From Varroa destructor (taxonomy: Eukaryota; Arthropoda; Arachnida; Mesostigmata; Varroidae): a stretch of 64,000 nucleotides of DNA. The notes below the pieces were generated by a model that ran no database searches, had not been told where the DNA came from, and saw only the letters and a list, made by a program, of their open reading frames with translations. Of the stretch, positions 1 through 10,215 are shown piece after piece (within the stretch, counting starts at the first letter, position 1; each line of letters begins with the position of its first letter). The stretch lies in contig NW_019211456.1 of NCBI RefSeq assembly GCF_002443255.2, forward strand, positions 31,679,341 through 31,743,340. Direction: 5' to 3'. The translations under genes were made by a program, and so were the position numbers.

Positions 1-484
1 ATACGTAGCGGTACGACGCTGCGCCAATGCGACCTTTGATCTTCATAGGTAATATTACTATTAGTATAATTAATGCACATAATTATTATTTCATACTTCC
101 TTTTATTATAAGGCTTAATTCTGTTCATCATATAGCTAGCGTACGTTCCGGCACTGGCGAATAGCATCGAATTTTGGCAAATCCTGGTCATGGGGCAGAA
201 TCCTTAAGGATGCTAGGATGGTACGACGGAACACGGTGCTCATATTGCTGTTGGTTTTCTTTAAGTCATCAGTTAACATGTGATGCATCCGGAGCACGTT
301 CCGCGAGGGAGAAGCTAAAGGATGATTACGGGATCTGCGGTCGCGTTTAGTAGAATGAGACGCGAATTCCTTTTGTTTAGGGTGACGGACGCGCCCTATC
401 GGCTTGCTTTACGCTGTCGAGTCGAGCACGTTGCTCGCTTCAAAGCGATGAGGGCCAAGCATATGAATGGCGATGAGTGGCCCT

Positions 485-1210
485 TGTGAAAGCGATGAAG
501 ACAGTGACATAGATTCAGTGACCGCAACGAACCAGCTAGCGGACAGCAAACGGAAGAAGGCTATGAATATCTAAAGTGCCATTAAATCGAAGGCTGCAGC
601 TTATGCTGTTAGAGGCAACCCCATCGGGTCAGATTGAAGTGGAGGCAAAGCCGAGCAGGTCCGACTCAATGTGAGGCTGCCCATGGCGGATTCGACAGTG
701 GACCTTAAATCTGTTCCTTAGTCGTTGCCCGTAGGTAGGGCCTTTAGTCGTAATCAAATCGACAAACAACGGATCAAGTCCGTTCATTCGGCCAGCAACG
801 GTGGGGAGTCAGCAAGACATAACGTTGTCAATGTCGTCGTCGCCACCCCTGTGCTCGCTGATCATAAAAGGAAACAACAAGAGGCAACCGACAACGAGAA
901 CGCTCCCGCGGACACAGAATGAGCAAGTAGCCCGACTGGCAAGCCGAGAACAATTAACCTCGTTTGGAAAGTACAACGGACCCACTCATGCCTAGTGTTG
1001 GTAGACAATGAAGGACAAGCAGACAGAACCGGACGATATGGGGACGCCTATGGGGGACGAGGCTAGAGCAGCTTCACCTTAAGCACCCCAAAACAGTCGA
1101 TGGCGTTGGCCAGCGATGGGCGTAACCCTGCGCTGCGTCCGCTTGCTGATCTTGAAGCGAAGCGAAACTGCCACGAGAGCAGAATAGGTACCCCGCTCGA
1201 GAACCCTCTA
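485..1210 (+). pseudogene. Decayed open frame, possibly a retroelement ORF1
   Basis: One plus-strand frame runs from about 485 to 1210 with five in-frame stops in about 242 codons; roughly a dozen would be expected by chance. The peptide is hydrophilic and acidic near its start (ESDEDSDIDS), then rich in Asn, Arg, Lys and Glu. An adjoining frame just upstream (about 412-488) is also open, as if a single-base shift had occurred. No domain is recognisable. The link to a LINE ORF1 is inference from the decayed LINE ORF2 lying 7 kb downstream. It could equally be chance in a moderately GC-rich stretch. Confidence 0.22.
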
Positions 1211-2194
1211 GTAAGTTCACTGTTTCATCATACTTAAAGACAGTGATGTCTGTGCTAAATAAACACAGACAGATACAGAGCGTACAAGCCCACAGCCTCG
1301 AGTTGTTTCTTGTTGTTAAGTGGAATGAACAATGAGGAAGTACACAACGTTGACAATATTGTTTCATTAAGACATTTGAAACAGCTTCATTTAATAAGTA
1401 AAAATAAGGTAAGGTTATTTTTTTAAGACTGCTTGTAGAATAGCTACTGTTAACCAGAGTGCTTAGCTATGTTATTGAACGTTAAATATTTTTTTGTAGG
1501 CAATGATTTACAATATAATCTCATACCGGTTTTGATCGATGAAAATACTGAGATTAGCAGATTATAGTTATTAACTAAATTCAGCGGCTGGTTTCAGTAT
1601 ACGTTTGCCAAGATACGAGGTTTTATACGAGATATGAGGTTGGAGGCTTCCAGTGAAATTGGAGTCGATCCGACAATGTTAGTCGATAATAGGACGGATC
1701 ACTGAAAAATTAGATGTTGTCAAGTTCAGTAATACAAATTCTATCCTGTGCTCAATAAATGTGGCAGAATACAATCTACCTTATATTGTAAGTGCTACAC
1801 ATTGGATATTGTGCTCATCGTAATAACTGATTACAAATCTCTGGCCTAGGATAATGGCCAAAGTCACAAATGTTATATGAAACAATGAAGGCTATGTTCA
1901 TTAGATCCAAGAAGCGAGTCTTTGGCGCGTTAGTTCGCGGTCGTTTTTTATGTCAAGTCTGAAGGGGCAACTTTAAAGGTTTCCCAGTGAAGAACCGATC
2001 CGTTCATTCTGCTTTTTGTTGCACGGTGTTAAATGTTATCAGAAAACAATGACAAAATTTCCCTAATTGCGATCAGAAGTCCATTTCTACCCTAAATTTT
2101 ATTTTCAATGATTGAAATGGACAAAAATTTATGCACACGCAGTTAACATAGTTATCGTTAAAAACAGATTTATATTAATCTAACATACTAATAG

Positions 2195-2222
2195 TGTTGA
2201 GGGCTCACATAAACCCTCAACA
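2195..2222. repeat. Perfect 9-bp hairpin
   Basis: TGTTGAGGG (2195-2203) is followed ten bases later by its exact reverse complement CCCTCAACA (2214-2222). It lies 30 bases from a second, longer inverted repeat. Its function is unknown. Confidence 0.75.
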
Positions 2223-2252
2223 AACTGATGAGATTAATAGAAGGACCATGAT

Positions 2253-2320
2253 ACATGTAAATTATAGTCGTTCTCCTTTTACCTATTGCTCCACTCTATT
2301 TATAAACATAATTTACATGT
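2253..2320. repeat. 13-bp perfect inverted repeat
   Basis: ACATGTAAATTAT (2253-2265) and its exact reverse complement ATAATTTACATGT (2308-2320) flank 42 bases. This could be the remnant of a tiny non-autonomous terminal-inverted-repeat element or a cruciform-forming site. I could not find an obvious target-site duplication. Confidence 0.7.
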
Positions 2321-2407
2321 GGAAATCCTACAAAGGCCTATCGCCCACTGCAAACAAACTACTATAAATACTATAACTAAGTCTTAAATTTGCTCTATGT
2401 ACCTTGT

Positions 2408-2650
2408 CTATTTTTGGCCATGTTTCTTCCTAGCTCGCCCTTGCTTTCCTTTTATTCCTACCTTATTCTTATAACCAACTGTTGTACCTTTGTACACAAA
2501 TTTTAAGCCTTCTTCTTCAGGCTCTCTACTGGTACAGCGACTGCTTCTGCCGTCTCCACTACGGCTGGTAAATGGGTCTTTGGCTACTTCTTTGGAGACC
2601 TCACCGGAGGCGTTGGGTCCAGACCAAAGGCCCACTACCAAACGGGTGCC
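2408..2650 (-). CDS. Candidate exon 4 (last) of an unidentified minus-strand gene
   Basis: Read on the minus strand, this follows a CAG acceptor ending at 2651 and stays open for 80 codons to a TAG at 2408-2410. The peptide is charged, with Lys/Glu/Arg/Ser-rich stretches such as SREPEEEGLKFVYKG and a basic tail ending KKHGQK. It starts in phase 0, as the donor of the candidate exon at 2760-2845 requires; the intron would be 109 bases. An in-frame AAAG|GTACAA near 2487 could instead be a donor. No family is recognised. Other AG sites would break the frame, so the acceptor choice is partly led by the frame. Confidence 0.32.
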   Translation of the reverse strand, partial: GTRLVVGLWSGPNASGEVSKEVAKDPFTSRSGDGRSSRCTSREPEEEGLKFVYKGTTVGYKNKVGIKGKQGRARKKHGQK

Positions 2651-2759
2651 CTGCCGCGAGCTGTTTACACGCGAATATCAACAAACACACACAGACATAT
2701 AACCAAAGAGAGTTGGGACAAGCCCTACATTCGTTTCCATCTGTTGCCAGCAGCGGTAC

Positions 2760-2845
2760 CTTCGCAGATTTAAACTCAACGTCGACAGTGTCCTCCTTCT
2801 TTGGCGTCTTCTTTGGTCCACTCGTCACGACTTCTTCGCTGACTC
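2760..2845 (-). CDS. Candidate exon 3 of the unidentified minus-strand gene
   Basis: This 86-base exon begins after a TTTCAG acceptor and ends at AAG|GTACCG. It starts with two bases that complete a Gly codon with the exon at 3196-3304 and ends on a codon boundary. The peptide is strongly charged (for example GPKKTPKKEDTVDVEFK). The phases on both sides agree with the neighbouring candidates, which is the main evidence. Function is unknown. Confidence 0.38.
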
Positions 2846-3195
2846 CTGAAATCTCATATAACCAAGTTGGCTAGACAACGCGGCTCACTTCGACGCTGTT
2901 CTATCAAATCGTCGCATCTGAGACCGAGAACAACGGGGCCGATTTTTCCAGAATTTGATATGGAGAAAGAGCAGGAGCGACTTAGCGCTATGTTAACTTG
3001 TTCGTGTACCCTCGGGGAGCCTAAAACGGTGGTGCGCCAAATTGAATGTGTACACTATGCAAGGCGCTTAGGGCATGCATGTATCGTCAACGCGCATTCT
3101 TATGTATATATCGCAGATGCTTAGCGCGAAAATGAAGTATGGGAACACGATCGTCCATCGTGTGCAGTCAATGCTTACATAACTGCCTCCTTTAC

Positions 3196-3304
3196 CTAAA
3201 AGCCGGCGACAGACCTCCGGTCGACGCTTGGAGTGTTCCGCCGTCTCGTTTTCTGCGGTGACATGTTGATGTTTAGCTGCAACACCCGTCAACTTGCGTT
3301 TGAT
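3196..3304 (-). CDS. Candidate exon 2 of the unidentified minus-strand gene
   Basis: This 109-base exon lies between a CTTGTCAG acceptor and a strong TTTTAG|GTAAAG donor on the minus strand. It begins in phase 0 and ends in phase 1, so its last G joins GA of the next exon to make Gly. The 36 codons read IKRKLTGVAAKHQHVTAENE and continue with a basic stretch. They are rich in Lys, Arg, Glu and His, as expected of a soluble protein. No domain is recognised. Confidence 0.4.
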
Positions 3305-3994
3305 CTGACAAGGTCCTAAAGTGCTATCCAAACCTATTTAAGTTCCAGTTAAGCAGACACACGAATACATTAGCAAACAAACAAACTTCGGGGAAATTTG
3401 CTATTTGTTATACTAGCTTAATCATAAAGGGTCTTCATTACATACGCGCACATGTTTTTACAGATGATTGAGTCTCTATCTAGATTTTTTTTGGTTCCCA
3501 CATAAGAAAAGACATAAGGTTTGCGCAATAGAAGCGATAAATTTATTTGATAATGGGTTAAACCTTTTAATATCGGCCCGTTAAAAACTTCGTTCAAATT
3601 ATCAGTATCGCGTTCGTTCTGTCAGTCTCATTTGTAACTGTCCGTATTGTGTTTGGTCCTGACGCAACTTTGTAACAAAATAAGGACCTGTTTTTTTACA
3701 AACGTTCTGTAAGGTATCTATAGTGCTTTGCATGTGGATTTATTGGCGTATAATGAATTGCATAAGTAAGTATCTAGTTTTTGTGAATTGTCGCCTATTT
3801 AAGAAAAAAAGTTTGTATTGGCAAAACTGTGCCGCGTCTATTCCACAGTGGCTTGCTATAACCTTCGAAGGATCAGTTGAAGCTCTAGAATTTTGTCCTG
3901 GCTGAAAACCACACTTGGATATTACTGATCGCCTGCGATGGTGAGTTGTTGCATATACAAAAAAATACTTGATAAACAGTGTTTTTCGTCTTAC

Positions 3995-4094
3995 CTTGTG
4001 ATGTTTAAAGCCACTTACGGAAAATGACGGAACTATGACACAAACAAGCACAGTCTTATGAAAAACAGGATCTAGTATTTTTTTCCTTGCATTT
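3995..4094 (-). CDS. Candidate exon 1 (first visible) of the unidentified minus-strand gene
   Basis: This exon ends at a strong AAG|GTAAGA donor in phase 0, matching the phase-0 acceptor at 3304. Its frame is open for about 54 codons upstream; the ACACAG acceptor at 4095-4096 is the most likely start, giving 100 bases. The peptide has a hydrophobic patch (TVLVCVIVPSFSV) followed by a basic end (SGFKHHK). The upstream limit is uncertain and a membrane role cannot be claimed. Confidence 0.3.
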
Positions 4095-4857
4095 CTGTGT
4101 AAAAGGCGACAGGATTTGAACGGTTGGGCAACAATGTGATGCCACCGCTTTTTCCATGATTAATATATAACCCCATAGAAAACTTTTTCTCTAGCGTTAT
4201 TGACTTCAAGCCATGCCAACTCCCTCTAGCAGATGTTTTTGTGACGCTGAGGAAGCTTCAAGCATTGCTTTTCTATAATCGGAGGCGGTTATTCGCCATG
4301 TTGAAACCAACAACAACGTTCCGACGAAATTTAGCTTCCGTAACCTGAAGAATCGTGTAATATACTAATACGCCCGTTGTACATAACACGTCATGACATA
4401 TTTAATATGTATTATTTATATGTAGTATTTATAAAAAAGTGCTATCTTTGTATGTGGTAAAACTCGTCGTGAATTTCATAATTTGTCGATTACGTTGCTT
4501 ATAAGGAAAAGGCACAAAAACCTCACTCTCAGGAAGACTTTGCGTCTTTCTATTACAGTCATGCTAAAACAATAACTTGGACGGGGGCTTAGTCTTAGGG
4601 GCCAACAGCTGTGAACAACAGTATACCGGCCGCCGTTGCCATTGCGTCAGGCGGTTTATTATAAAAATGTTCTTAGAGTATGAACAAGAACGGCAGCATC
4701 ACACGCAGCAGCAGTAAAACAAAGGGTTAACTGGGTCGAAAAGTTGATAAAGAGCTGCACGTGGTGAACCGTTGGTTTAATAAGCAGGGCTAGGGGGTGA
4801 AAAAGATAAGTTCAGAACTTATTGGTGGATTAGACCGAAGCTCCTCAAGGGACAACC

Positions 4858-5013
4858 ATGACAGCTCCCCAGATGTTAGGTTGGTGCAAGTGTCGCAGAG
4901 AGTTGAATCCTAATAGAGCCCGCCTAAAGCCGTCGGGTACCTGTATAGCCACCCTTGTCGAGAATCATGCAGCACCGAACGGACCTGCGTGCAACGAGGC
5001 TCGACCACTGTAA
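4858..5013 (+). pseudogene. Short Cys-containing frame, possible LINE ORF1 zinc-knuckle remnant
   Basis: An ATG-started frame of 51 residues contains MLGWCKCRR near its start and AAPNGPACNEARPL at its end. The spacing of Cys and the GPAC motif loosely recall the end of the CCHC knuckle region of R1-type ORF1 proteins. A parallel frame through about 4810-5090 is also mostly open, which suggests frameshift decay. The resemblance is weak and taken from memory of the family. Confidence 0.2.
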
Positions 5014-6692
5014 AGGCAAGGTAAAACCAAAGCGCGACCGCCGCGCTTAAGCCGAGAAGCAGAAAGAGCCAACAAAAGCAAAAGTACCTACTAAAAGATC
5101 ACAAACCCTGATACAAGGTCTAGTGGGCCCGAACGTGGCGACGCAAAAGGTAAACGTCTTTTAACTTTCCAATATACGAACCTGCCCACATGCCCTTTCG
5201 TCTATTGGCATTTGGGCAAGTTCGTCCATGCCTATTGGCACCGACTCTTCTATGAGTGAACATTAACGGTACACAACAAGAAGGAATCACATCTGGCGCC
5301 GGATATAATCTTTCGAATGCTAAAATTCAACTAATATGACAACCTATGGCCAAACCGGGTCTTCTTCTAGCCCAAACGATAAAAGCTATTATGAATTATG
5401 TTTGGTTACGTAGACATGGTTGTTATGTTGCGCCTTTTACTTGTAGTGTGAACAGTTACTGTTTTAACGAGAAGCAGTCCTAGCAGCGGTACTGCACGCG
5501 GTTCCACTTGTTTCATAGGACGAATAGATTTATTCAACATATACCCAGCAGGCACTTAGCGCTTATTTGTCGTTGGCAGGTCTTCAAAGGTAGCGGATTC
5601 CGTGGGTAAAAAGCGTATGCTTTTTTTTTTCCCTACTCACCCCCTTATCTAACGCCCCAGCATTTTGAGACCAGGTAAACAAAATACTGATACGTCCATA
5701 ACATTCGAGCACAGTATTGTCTACGCTGCACAAACAGAACTGGGTCTATGAAATAAAAGTTAATCTTTGTCAATTCATCAGAGCTTGACGTACTTCGGAG
5801 GCGTTCACCTCTGTTTTACTGCTGTCATTAACTGCATAAGTTAAAGTAGACGACTAACTCCCTACCTCGAATATATGACTGTACGACAAATGTATAAAAA
5901 TAACATTGGATTTGAAATTCAGTAGCCAGTATATTCCCCCATCATCGATCTCTCATTTTCCCTAGAAGTAGTTTACTTATTGGTATTGGCAGCTTGATTC
6001 AAAGCTCTAAAACGATTTCCGGCCAGTTCGATACCATGTTATCTACATGTTATCATAATGTGCTAGCAACAGCGGCCTCTTCAACATATTACCAATCACA
6101 CGAAAACTTTAAGTATTTTCTAATCAGATAAGGCAAATCTCATTTGCCATATAAACAACTTTCTTTCGTCGACATTTGAAAGCAACGGAAATCGCCCGCT
6201 GCCTTACACGCTTTATTCTGCCATTGGAGCGAGTTTAGCAACGATGTATTTATTTTGAAGTTTTTTTTTTTGTTGTTGTCACCCGTGCTTTGCCCGACGC
6301 AAAACGCAGAGAGACACGACGAACATCAGCCGCAACAATACTCGAAGGCTATAAAGCTGACAGTCACCAATGTTAAAATCTGTTCTGCTCCGACTCTTAA
6401 CGCTTTAGCTTGAACGGCATCTCGTATGCTAGTGATGTACAAGTAGTCGATGTCGTCGTCGTCGTCACTAGCTGCGGCAGTGGGGAATGTAAAGTGTATC
6501 TTGTCTCATCTCTACACTGTTTTTTTCCGACGGACCGATCGGCAGACTGGCGCGCGCTGCCATGCGCCTCTAACAAGGACAGGCGTCTAAACCAATTTAA
6601 CGCCAATACGTCTTCCGGCTTGTTTCAAACTTCGTCCGCTTGCCCCAGCAGCAGCCATTGCAGTTTTGCCGCTACTGTTCTGTCTTTGTGCA
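5014..6692. other. Non-coding stretch
   Basis: No supported exon is visible. There are T-tracts near 5620 and 6260, and a GTC trinucleotide run near 6447-6465 that opens several frames by chance. Confidence 0.45.
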
Positions 6693-6961
6693 GAGTCTGA
6701 AATGCATGAAGCGCATTCGCCTTGATGTAACGGTCGTCGACGGGGGATCAGTGTTAGTAGTTGAAGCCTTAGAAGAGAGCCCAGTCTGCAAAAGGGAACA
6801 ATCCTTGATGACGGGAAATGTGCTCTTTGAATAAACCGCCGGTTCCTTCGCGCCCGCTAGGTGTCCCAGCGATGACTGGATGGATGCTGTGGCTAAAAAG
6901 CGGAGCAGGATGGAAAACGAGAGAGGCTGGCGAACAACACGACACGTAGAGGCCACCAGGG
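6693..6961 (+). CDS. Candidate exon(s) with one in-frame stop
   Basis: A good pyrimidine-rich acceptor (CTTTGTGCAG) precedes 6693, and a strong donor (AGGG|GTAAGC) ends at 6961. One frame links them with a single TAA at 6832-6834. The upstream part includes SLKCMKRIRLDVTVVDGG; the downstream part includes PSDDWMDAVAKKRSR and continues highly charged. A second acceptor (CCCGCTAG) just before 6861 would make the downstream part an intact 101-base exon with phase 1 at both ends. Alternatives are a terminal exon stopping at 6834, or a decayed gene. The product is not recognised, and the minus strand is also open here. Confidence 0.3.
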
Positions 6962-7660
6962 GTAAGCGACAAGACTAAATAAGTACAATCTCAATTGTTA
7001 TTGTATAGTATTTATTAGTTGTGCGCTTGGCGTAAACATCCGAGCAACTGTCCCACCGTACTAAGGTTGTGAGGCAATATCGGTAAATATAAGCATTTCA
7101 TGAACATGTGTTTCTATGATTAACCGCACTGAATAACGGGCGCCCATCAAATAAAGCTTTGTGGAATCACCATATCGGTCAATCGTGCTCTATAGAGCAT
7201 AAGAAGTTCCACAGCTTTCTTCGTATACTTAGTTTTTTTGACTGAGATCATTTAAAGACAAGTAAAGGTTTATTATAAGATATTGGCACAGAGAAGTTTC
7301 TACCCTTACAGAACAATAAGCACTATTCATAAATATGGTTTAATACCATGGTAACGTGCACGTTCATACATTTGTAGTTTTTTAGTGTATGTTTTTTCGA
7401 TACAGTCTCTATAGATGTTGTAAAATGCGGCTCAGCTTCGTCCAAATCAATGTGTGCGAACAACCACTATAAAATAAGGCGGTATTTTAGACTAAAATTT
7501 TATGCTTTCTTATTTTAATCTCATTATTACGGCAAGCGGTATATATATCGCGAAGAAGACTATAGACAGCATCCCATGAACTTTCCCGCAATGAATGTCA
7601 ACATTTGCCAAAAGACCGCATATTAAGAACACCGAAACAGCGACAATCATTTGTCCTGGG

Positions 7661-7876
7661 TCAGCTATAGGCACAATCGCCAACATGGTTTAGCAGGCTT
7701 CGGGGCCTGACTTCAGATTTATCCAAACAAAGAACTTTCTTATTTGTGACCCAACAATTCATATTGCAAGTATAAAACACTTCACCGTTATCGAGGTGAA
7801 AGATGTTCCCGTCCACTTTATCTATATACTTCTCCTTGAACTTCACGACGGGGAAATGCACATCGTTAGGCGACAA
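7661..7876 (-). pseudogene. Unidentified Cys-containing frame without a start
   Basis: Seventy-one codons on the minus strand have a codon pattern typical of coding DNA (many G-N-N codons) and a plausible soluble or secreted composition, including HLDNGEVFYTCNMNCWV and three further Cys-containing steps to the end. Two stops lie directly upstream with no AG acceptor between them, and there is no ATG at the start. An overlapping frame just upstream contains ATGCTAATGACTATTGTCGC, so a one-base shift could join a short hydrophobic leader to it. This would fit a recently broken small secreted-protein gene. No family is recognised. Confidence 0.35.
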
Positions 7877-8090
7877 TAGTCATTAGCATATAGTTGTTGC
7901 ACGAAAACGAAGCATGGCGGTCGTGTGCTGGCCAGCTGGTGAAACTTACGTAAATGGTGGTTATGACGAGAATAATAAAAACGCCAATAGTAACAATAAT
8001 ACAAAATAAAATAGCTAGCTTATTCTACAATGTGCTATTGCTCGTCACAGGAAGAAAGTTCGGACAAGAAGAAGATCACTCGATTATTCG

Positions 8091-8425
8091 TTGTTGTGCC
8101 AATTAAAGATGCGCATAGATATTTTACTATCACTTACAGAGATTCTCAAGTTTCGTGGTTATATTCATTCTGTCTACGATGGTCATCTACGAGGTATAAA
8201 GTATGATGCTTGGGAGTCTCAACCGCAACTACAACTCGACCTGCATCTAGTAAGCATACTCGGTTTAACGCTCTGGTGAAATCTACAAAGATCTGCCTTG
8301 AACCGAAGCTTCTGCACAGATTCCCCTGTAGAAATGGCACAGAGACTCTGGTCGACCACCCCTGCATCGTATACATTTCACACGTTCCAGCCCATCTGCA
8401 ACCGCGAAAGCCATGTCCGGATTAG
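8091..8425 (+). pseudogene. LINE endonuclease remnant
   Basis: Two overlapping frames share this stretch. The first (8091-8279) has HLRGIKYDAW, matching the D-x-RG-x(2)-L-x(2)-W block that follows the GDFNA motif in R1/Jockey apurinic endonucleases. The second (8210-8425) has TETLVDHPCIVYI, matching the conserved (E)TLSDHR-type catalytic block at the end of the domain, with Ser and Arg substituted. A frameshift separates them. The GDFN motif itself is not visible. Confidence 0.65.
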
Positions 8426-8468
8426 CTAAACGTCTGAACTATAGTAGACTAAGCCACGAACTTAACAG

Positions 8469-8684
8469 GGCATCTTGCAGCTCCCGGATGCAGACCCGCT
8501 GAAAGTCTCCAAAACGCTGGTGGAGGCGTGTGAAGTGGCAGCGAAACGACAGATAAACGAAAAAGGTACATTCGGCTTGGCGGCCGCCTAGGAAGAATAC
8601 AAAAAGCGTGTCGGCAATTTTGGAAAGAAATCTATCAGAGCAAAGAGGATCACTAGAATTTGCTCTGTGAAGAATTTAAAATGA
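8469..8684 (+). pseudogene. LINE ORF2 linker between endonuclease and RT
   Basis: This frame has ADPLKVSKTLVEACEVAAKR, resembling the helical segment L-x-EAC-x-A after the endonuclease of R1-type elements. It then has EEYKKRVGNFGKKSIRAKR, matching the Y-K-x-x-x(n)-I-R-x-AKR block upstream of the RT. One TAG (8589-8591) interrupts it and a TGA ends it at 8684. Confidence 0.6.
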
Positions 8685-9000
8685 ACTCGTGCGTGGTAAA
8701 TTACGGAATGACCTTCCGTCCTTCTTTTCAAAAGCGTATAAAGAGCCATAATTGCTTTGTTTCTCGGCAGACACTACCTCGCCTAATTACCTTTCCCACT
8801 GATATGAATTTCAACTTTTTTCCAATCACCGTCTGTTAGGTGAAAAGAGTTCTTACAAAAATTAGTCTCCTCGAAGGCGATGCTAATGTTCATTAAGGCT
8901 CACTCAGCAGCCTTCCAACCGATGACAGCCGAAATGCTTTGAACAAGAGAGTTTCGAGCAATCTAGAAAGCTATACGCTTCGTCGATATTAGAAGGCTAG

Positions 9001-9117
9001 AAAAACCATCGTGGAGACCTGCCAGGTTACAGGCCAATAAATATGCTGACCGTGCTATCGAAGGCCGCGCATAATCAACCGCAGGCCAGCAAAAAAAGTC
9101 GATCGTCTGACGACTAG
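9001..9117 (+). pseudogene. LINE reverse transcriptase, first motif block
   Basis: The frame reads NHRGDLPGYRPINMLTVLSK, a close match to the G-D-x-x-x-YRPI-x-LL-x-x-LSK signature that opens the RT domain of R1/Jockey elements. It ends at a TAG at 9115-9117. The expected FR-x-G block is not preserved. Confidence 0.75.
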
Positions 9118-9362
9118 GATGACTTTAGGACAATTCATTTCTCGCAGATTGCTATTAAAAAAATCCTGGAGTTATAAGAAGGGTAAAATGATCTCAACGA
9201 CAGTGCTTCCCAATCCTACCAGAGTTCACCGACCAAATCCAAACGAACTCTAAACCCCACCAAAACCACTCCCAATACACCAAAAGTTCAACTTGGTGAC
9301 ATCTTACCGTATCTACGAAATATAATAAGGTTATACCTGAAACAATATTAATATCATATCAA

Positions 9363-9611
9363 TTGAAACGAGTGGCAAAAGCGGCCTTCGCAGGTATTTT
9401 GTATTGGCTAGGGCCCCAGGAACTGAGCCTGGCGCCGAGTAAAACAGAAGCGATGCTGCTGAATAGACAAAGCATCGCCGAGGTTACATATCGGATGGAC
9501 TATTGTATTGAGCTAGCCAGAGAGGCGAAGTACCTACAGGAACTGACTGGCACATCGCATGTCGACCACACGCTGAAGCGGCTCGTTTCGACATCTGCTC
9601 TCACGGGCTGA
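9363..9611 (+). pseudogene. LINE reverse transcriptase, late motif block
   Basis: This 82-codon frame contains LGPQELSLAPSKTEAMLLN, the W-x(4)-GL-x-LAP-x-KTEA-x-L signature that follows the YADD core, then AREAKYLQELTGTSHVDHTL, the KYLG(V)-x(2)-D-x(2)-L-x(2)-H block. The family's Gly-Val after KYL is replaced. It is interrupted upstream, so the catalytic aspartates cannot be seen. Confidence 0.8.
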
Positions 9612-9660
9612 GCGAAACTTAGACAGCAAAAAACGCTTTCTGGCGTCCATGCTTAATAAC

Positions 9661-10193
9661 TTCATATTATACGCCGCTCCAGTCTGGTAAGTCACATAGA
9701 CTCGTAAGCTTTTGGACAGAATGTATTGCCCAATGATTTTGAGCATCTCAAAAAAGATCGCACCGCGGCCACGGTTTCCGCGCAAGCCCTAACGTAACAG
9801 ATTTCATCGAACCTCCGTATCGTCGAACGACCAACTAAGCCGACCACGCCGAAGGAAACCGCCCGCGAAAGAACCATAAAGAAATGCCCGCAACAGAAGA
9901 CTTCGGACTAACTAGGACATCCTGGATTTTGACGAAATCCTACTCTTTTATTTAGGCACGTAATACGGACACAGGTCGGTGACGTACCCGCAAACCCGAC
10001 TACTTGCGGGTATCGGGACCTTCAAGGAACACCGATGTCAAATTGGTAAAGATGCATTTCCTATTGGCGTAAACTATACTTCTACACCCTGCTGGCGTTC
10101 GATGAGGAACATACACTTTCGCAGCAAACGCTTGATTTCTTCCGGGACTCACCCTGCGCCCAAATGCTAACTGCAATGCTAAGAAACGAATGA
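9661..10193 (+). pseudogene. LINE ORF2 C-terminal region
   Basis: Separate frames carry FILYAAPVW (9661-9687, family: LLYGAPVW), then TRLLAGIGTFKEH (9979-10170, family: LTQ-x-L-x-GHG-x-F). A third frame at 10095-10193 has FDEEHTLSQQTLDFFRDS followed by AMLRNE, matching the zinc-like D-x-EHT-x-F-x-C-x-x-W block and the closing ML-x-(S/N)E. Frameshifts separate all three. The order agrees with the C-terminus of R1-type ORF2. Confidence 0.7.
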
Positions 10194-10215
10194 GCTTAGA
10201 GGTGAACGGCAACAT

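Larger units (their letters stand above)
1211..2400. other. AT-rich non-coding stretch
   Basis: I see no supported exon here. The only distinct structures are the two inverted repeats at 2195-2222 and 2253-2320, listed separately. Confidence 0.5.
8090..10215 (+). mobile_element. Decayed LINE (R1/Jockey-group non-LTR retrotransposon), ORF2 region
   Basis: About 2.1 kb of plus-strand sequence keeps, in the expected order but in shifting frames, pieces of a LINE ORF2. These are the end of the endonuclease domain, a linker with a typical basic AKR segment, the start of the reverse transcriptase (GYRPINMLTVLSK), the late RT motif with LAPSKTEAMLL and KYL, the LYAAPVW segment, and the C-terminal zinc-like EHTL region. 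Many stops and frameshifts, and an apparent loss around the YADD core, show that it is dead. The 5' end (ORF1 and most of the endonuclease) is missing or unrecognisable. No poly(A) tail or target duplication is clear. Confidence 0.85.

Noticed and set aside
4088..4160. tRNA-like stretch on the minus strand (GTTCAAATCC with an upstream GGCA/TGCC stem)
   Set aside because: The T stem does not pair, the anticodon loop lacks U33 and there is no acceptor stem. The same bases lie in an open frame next to a good splice acceptor.
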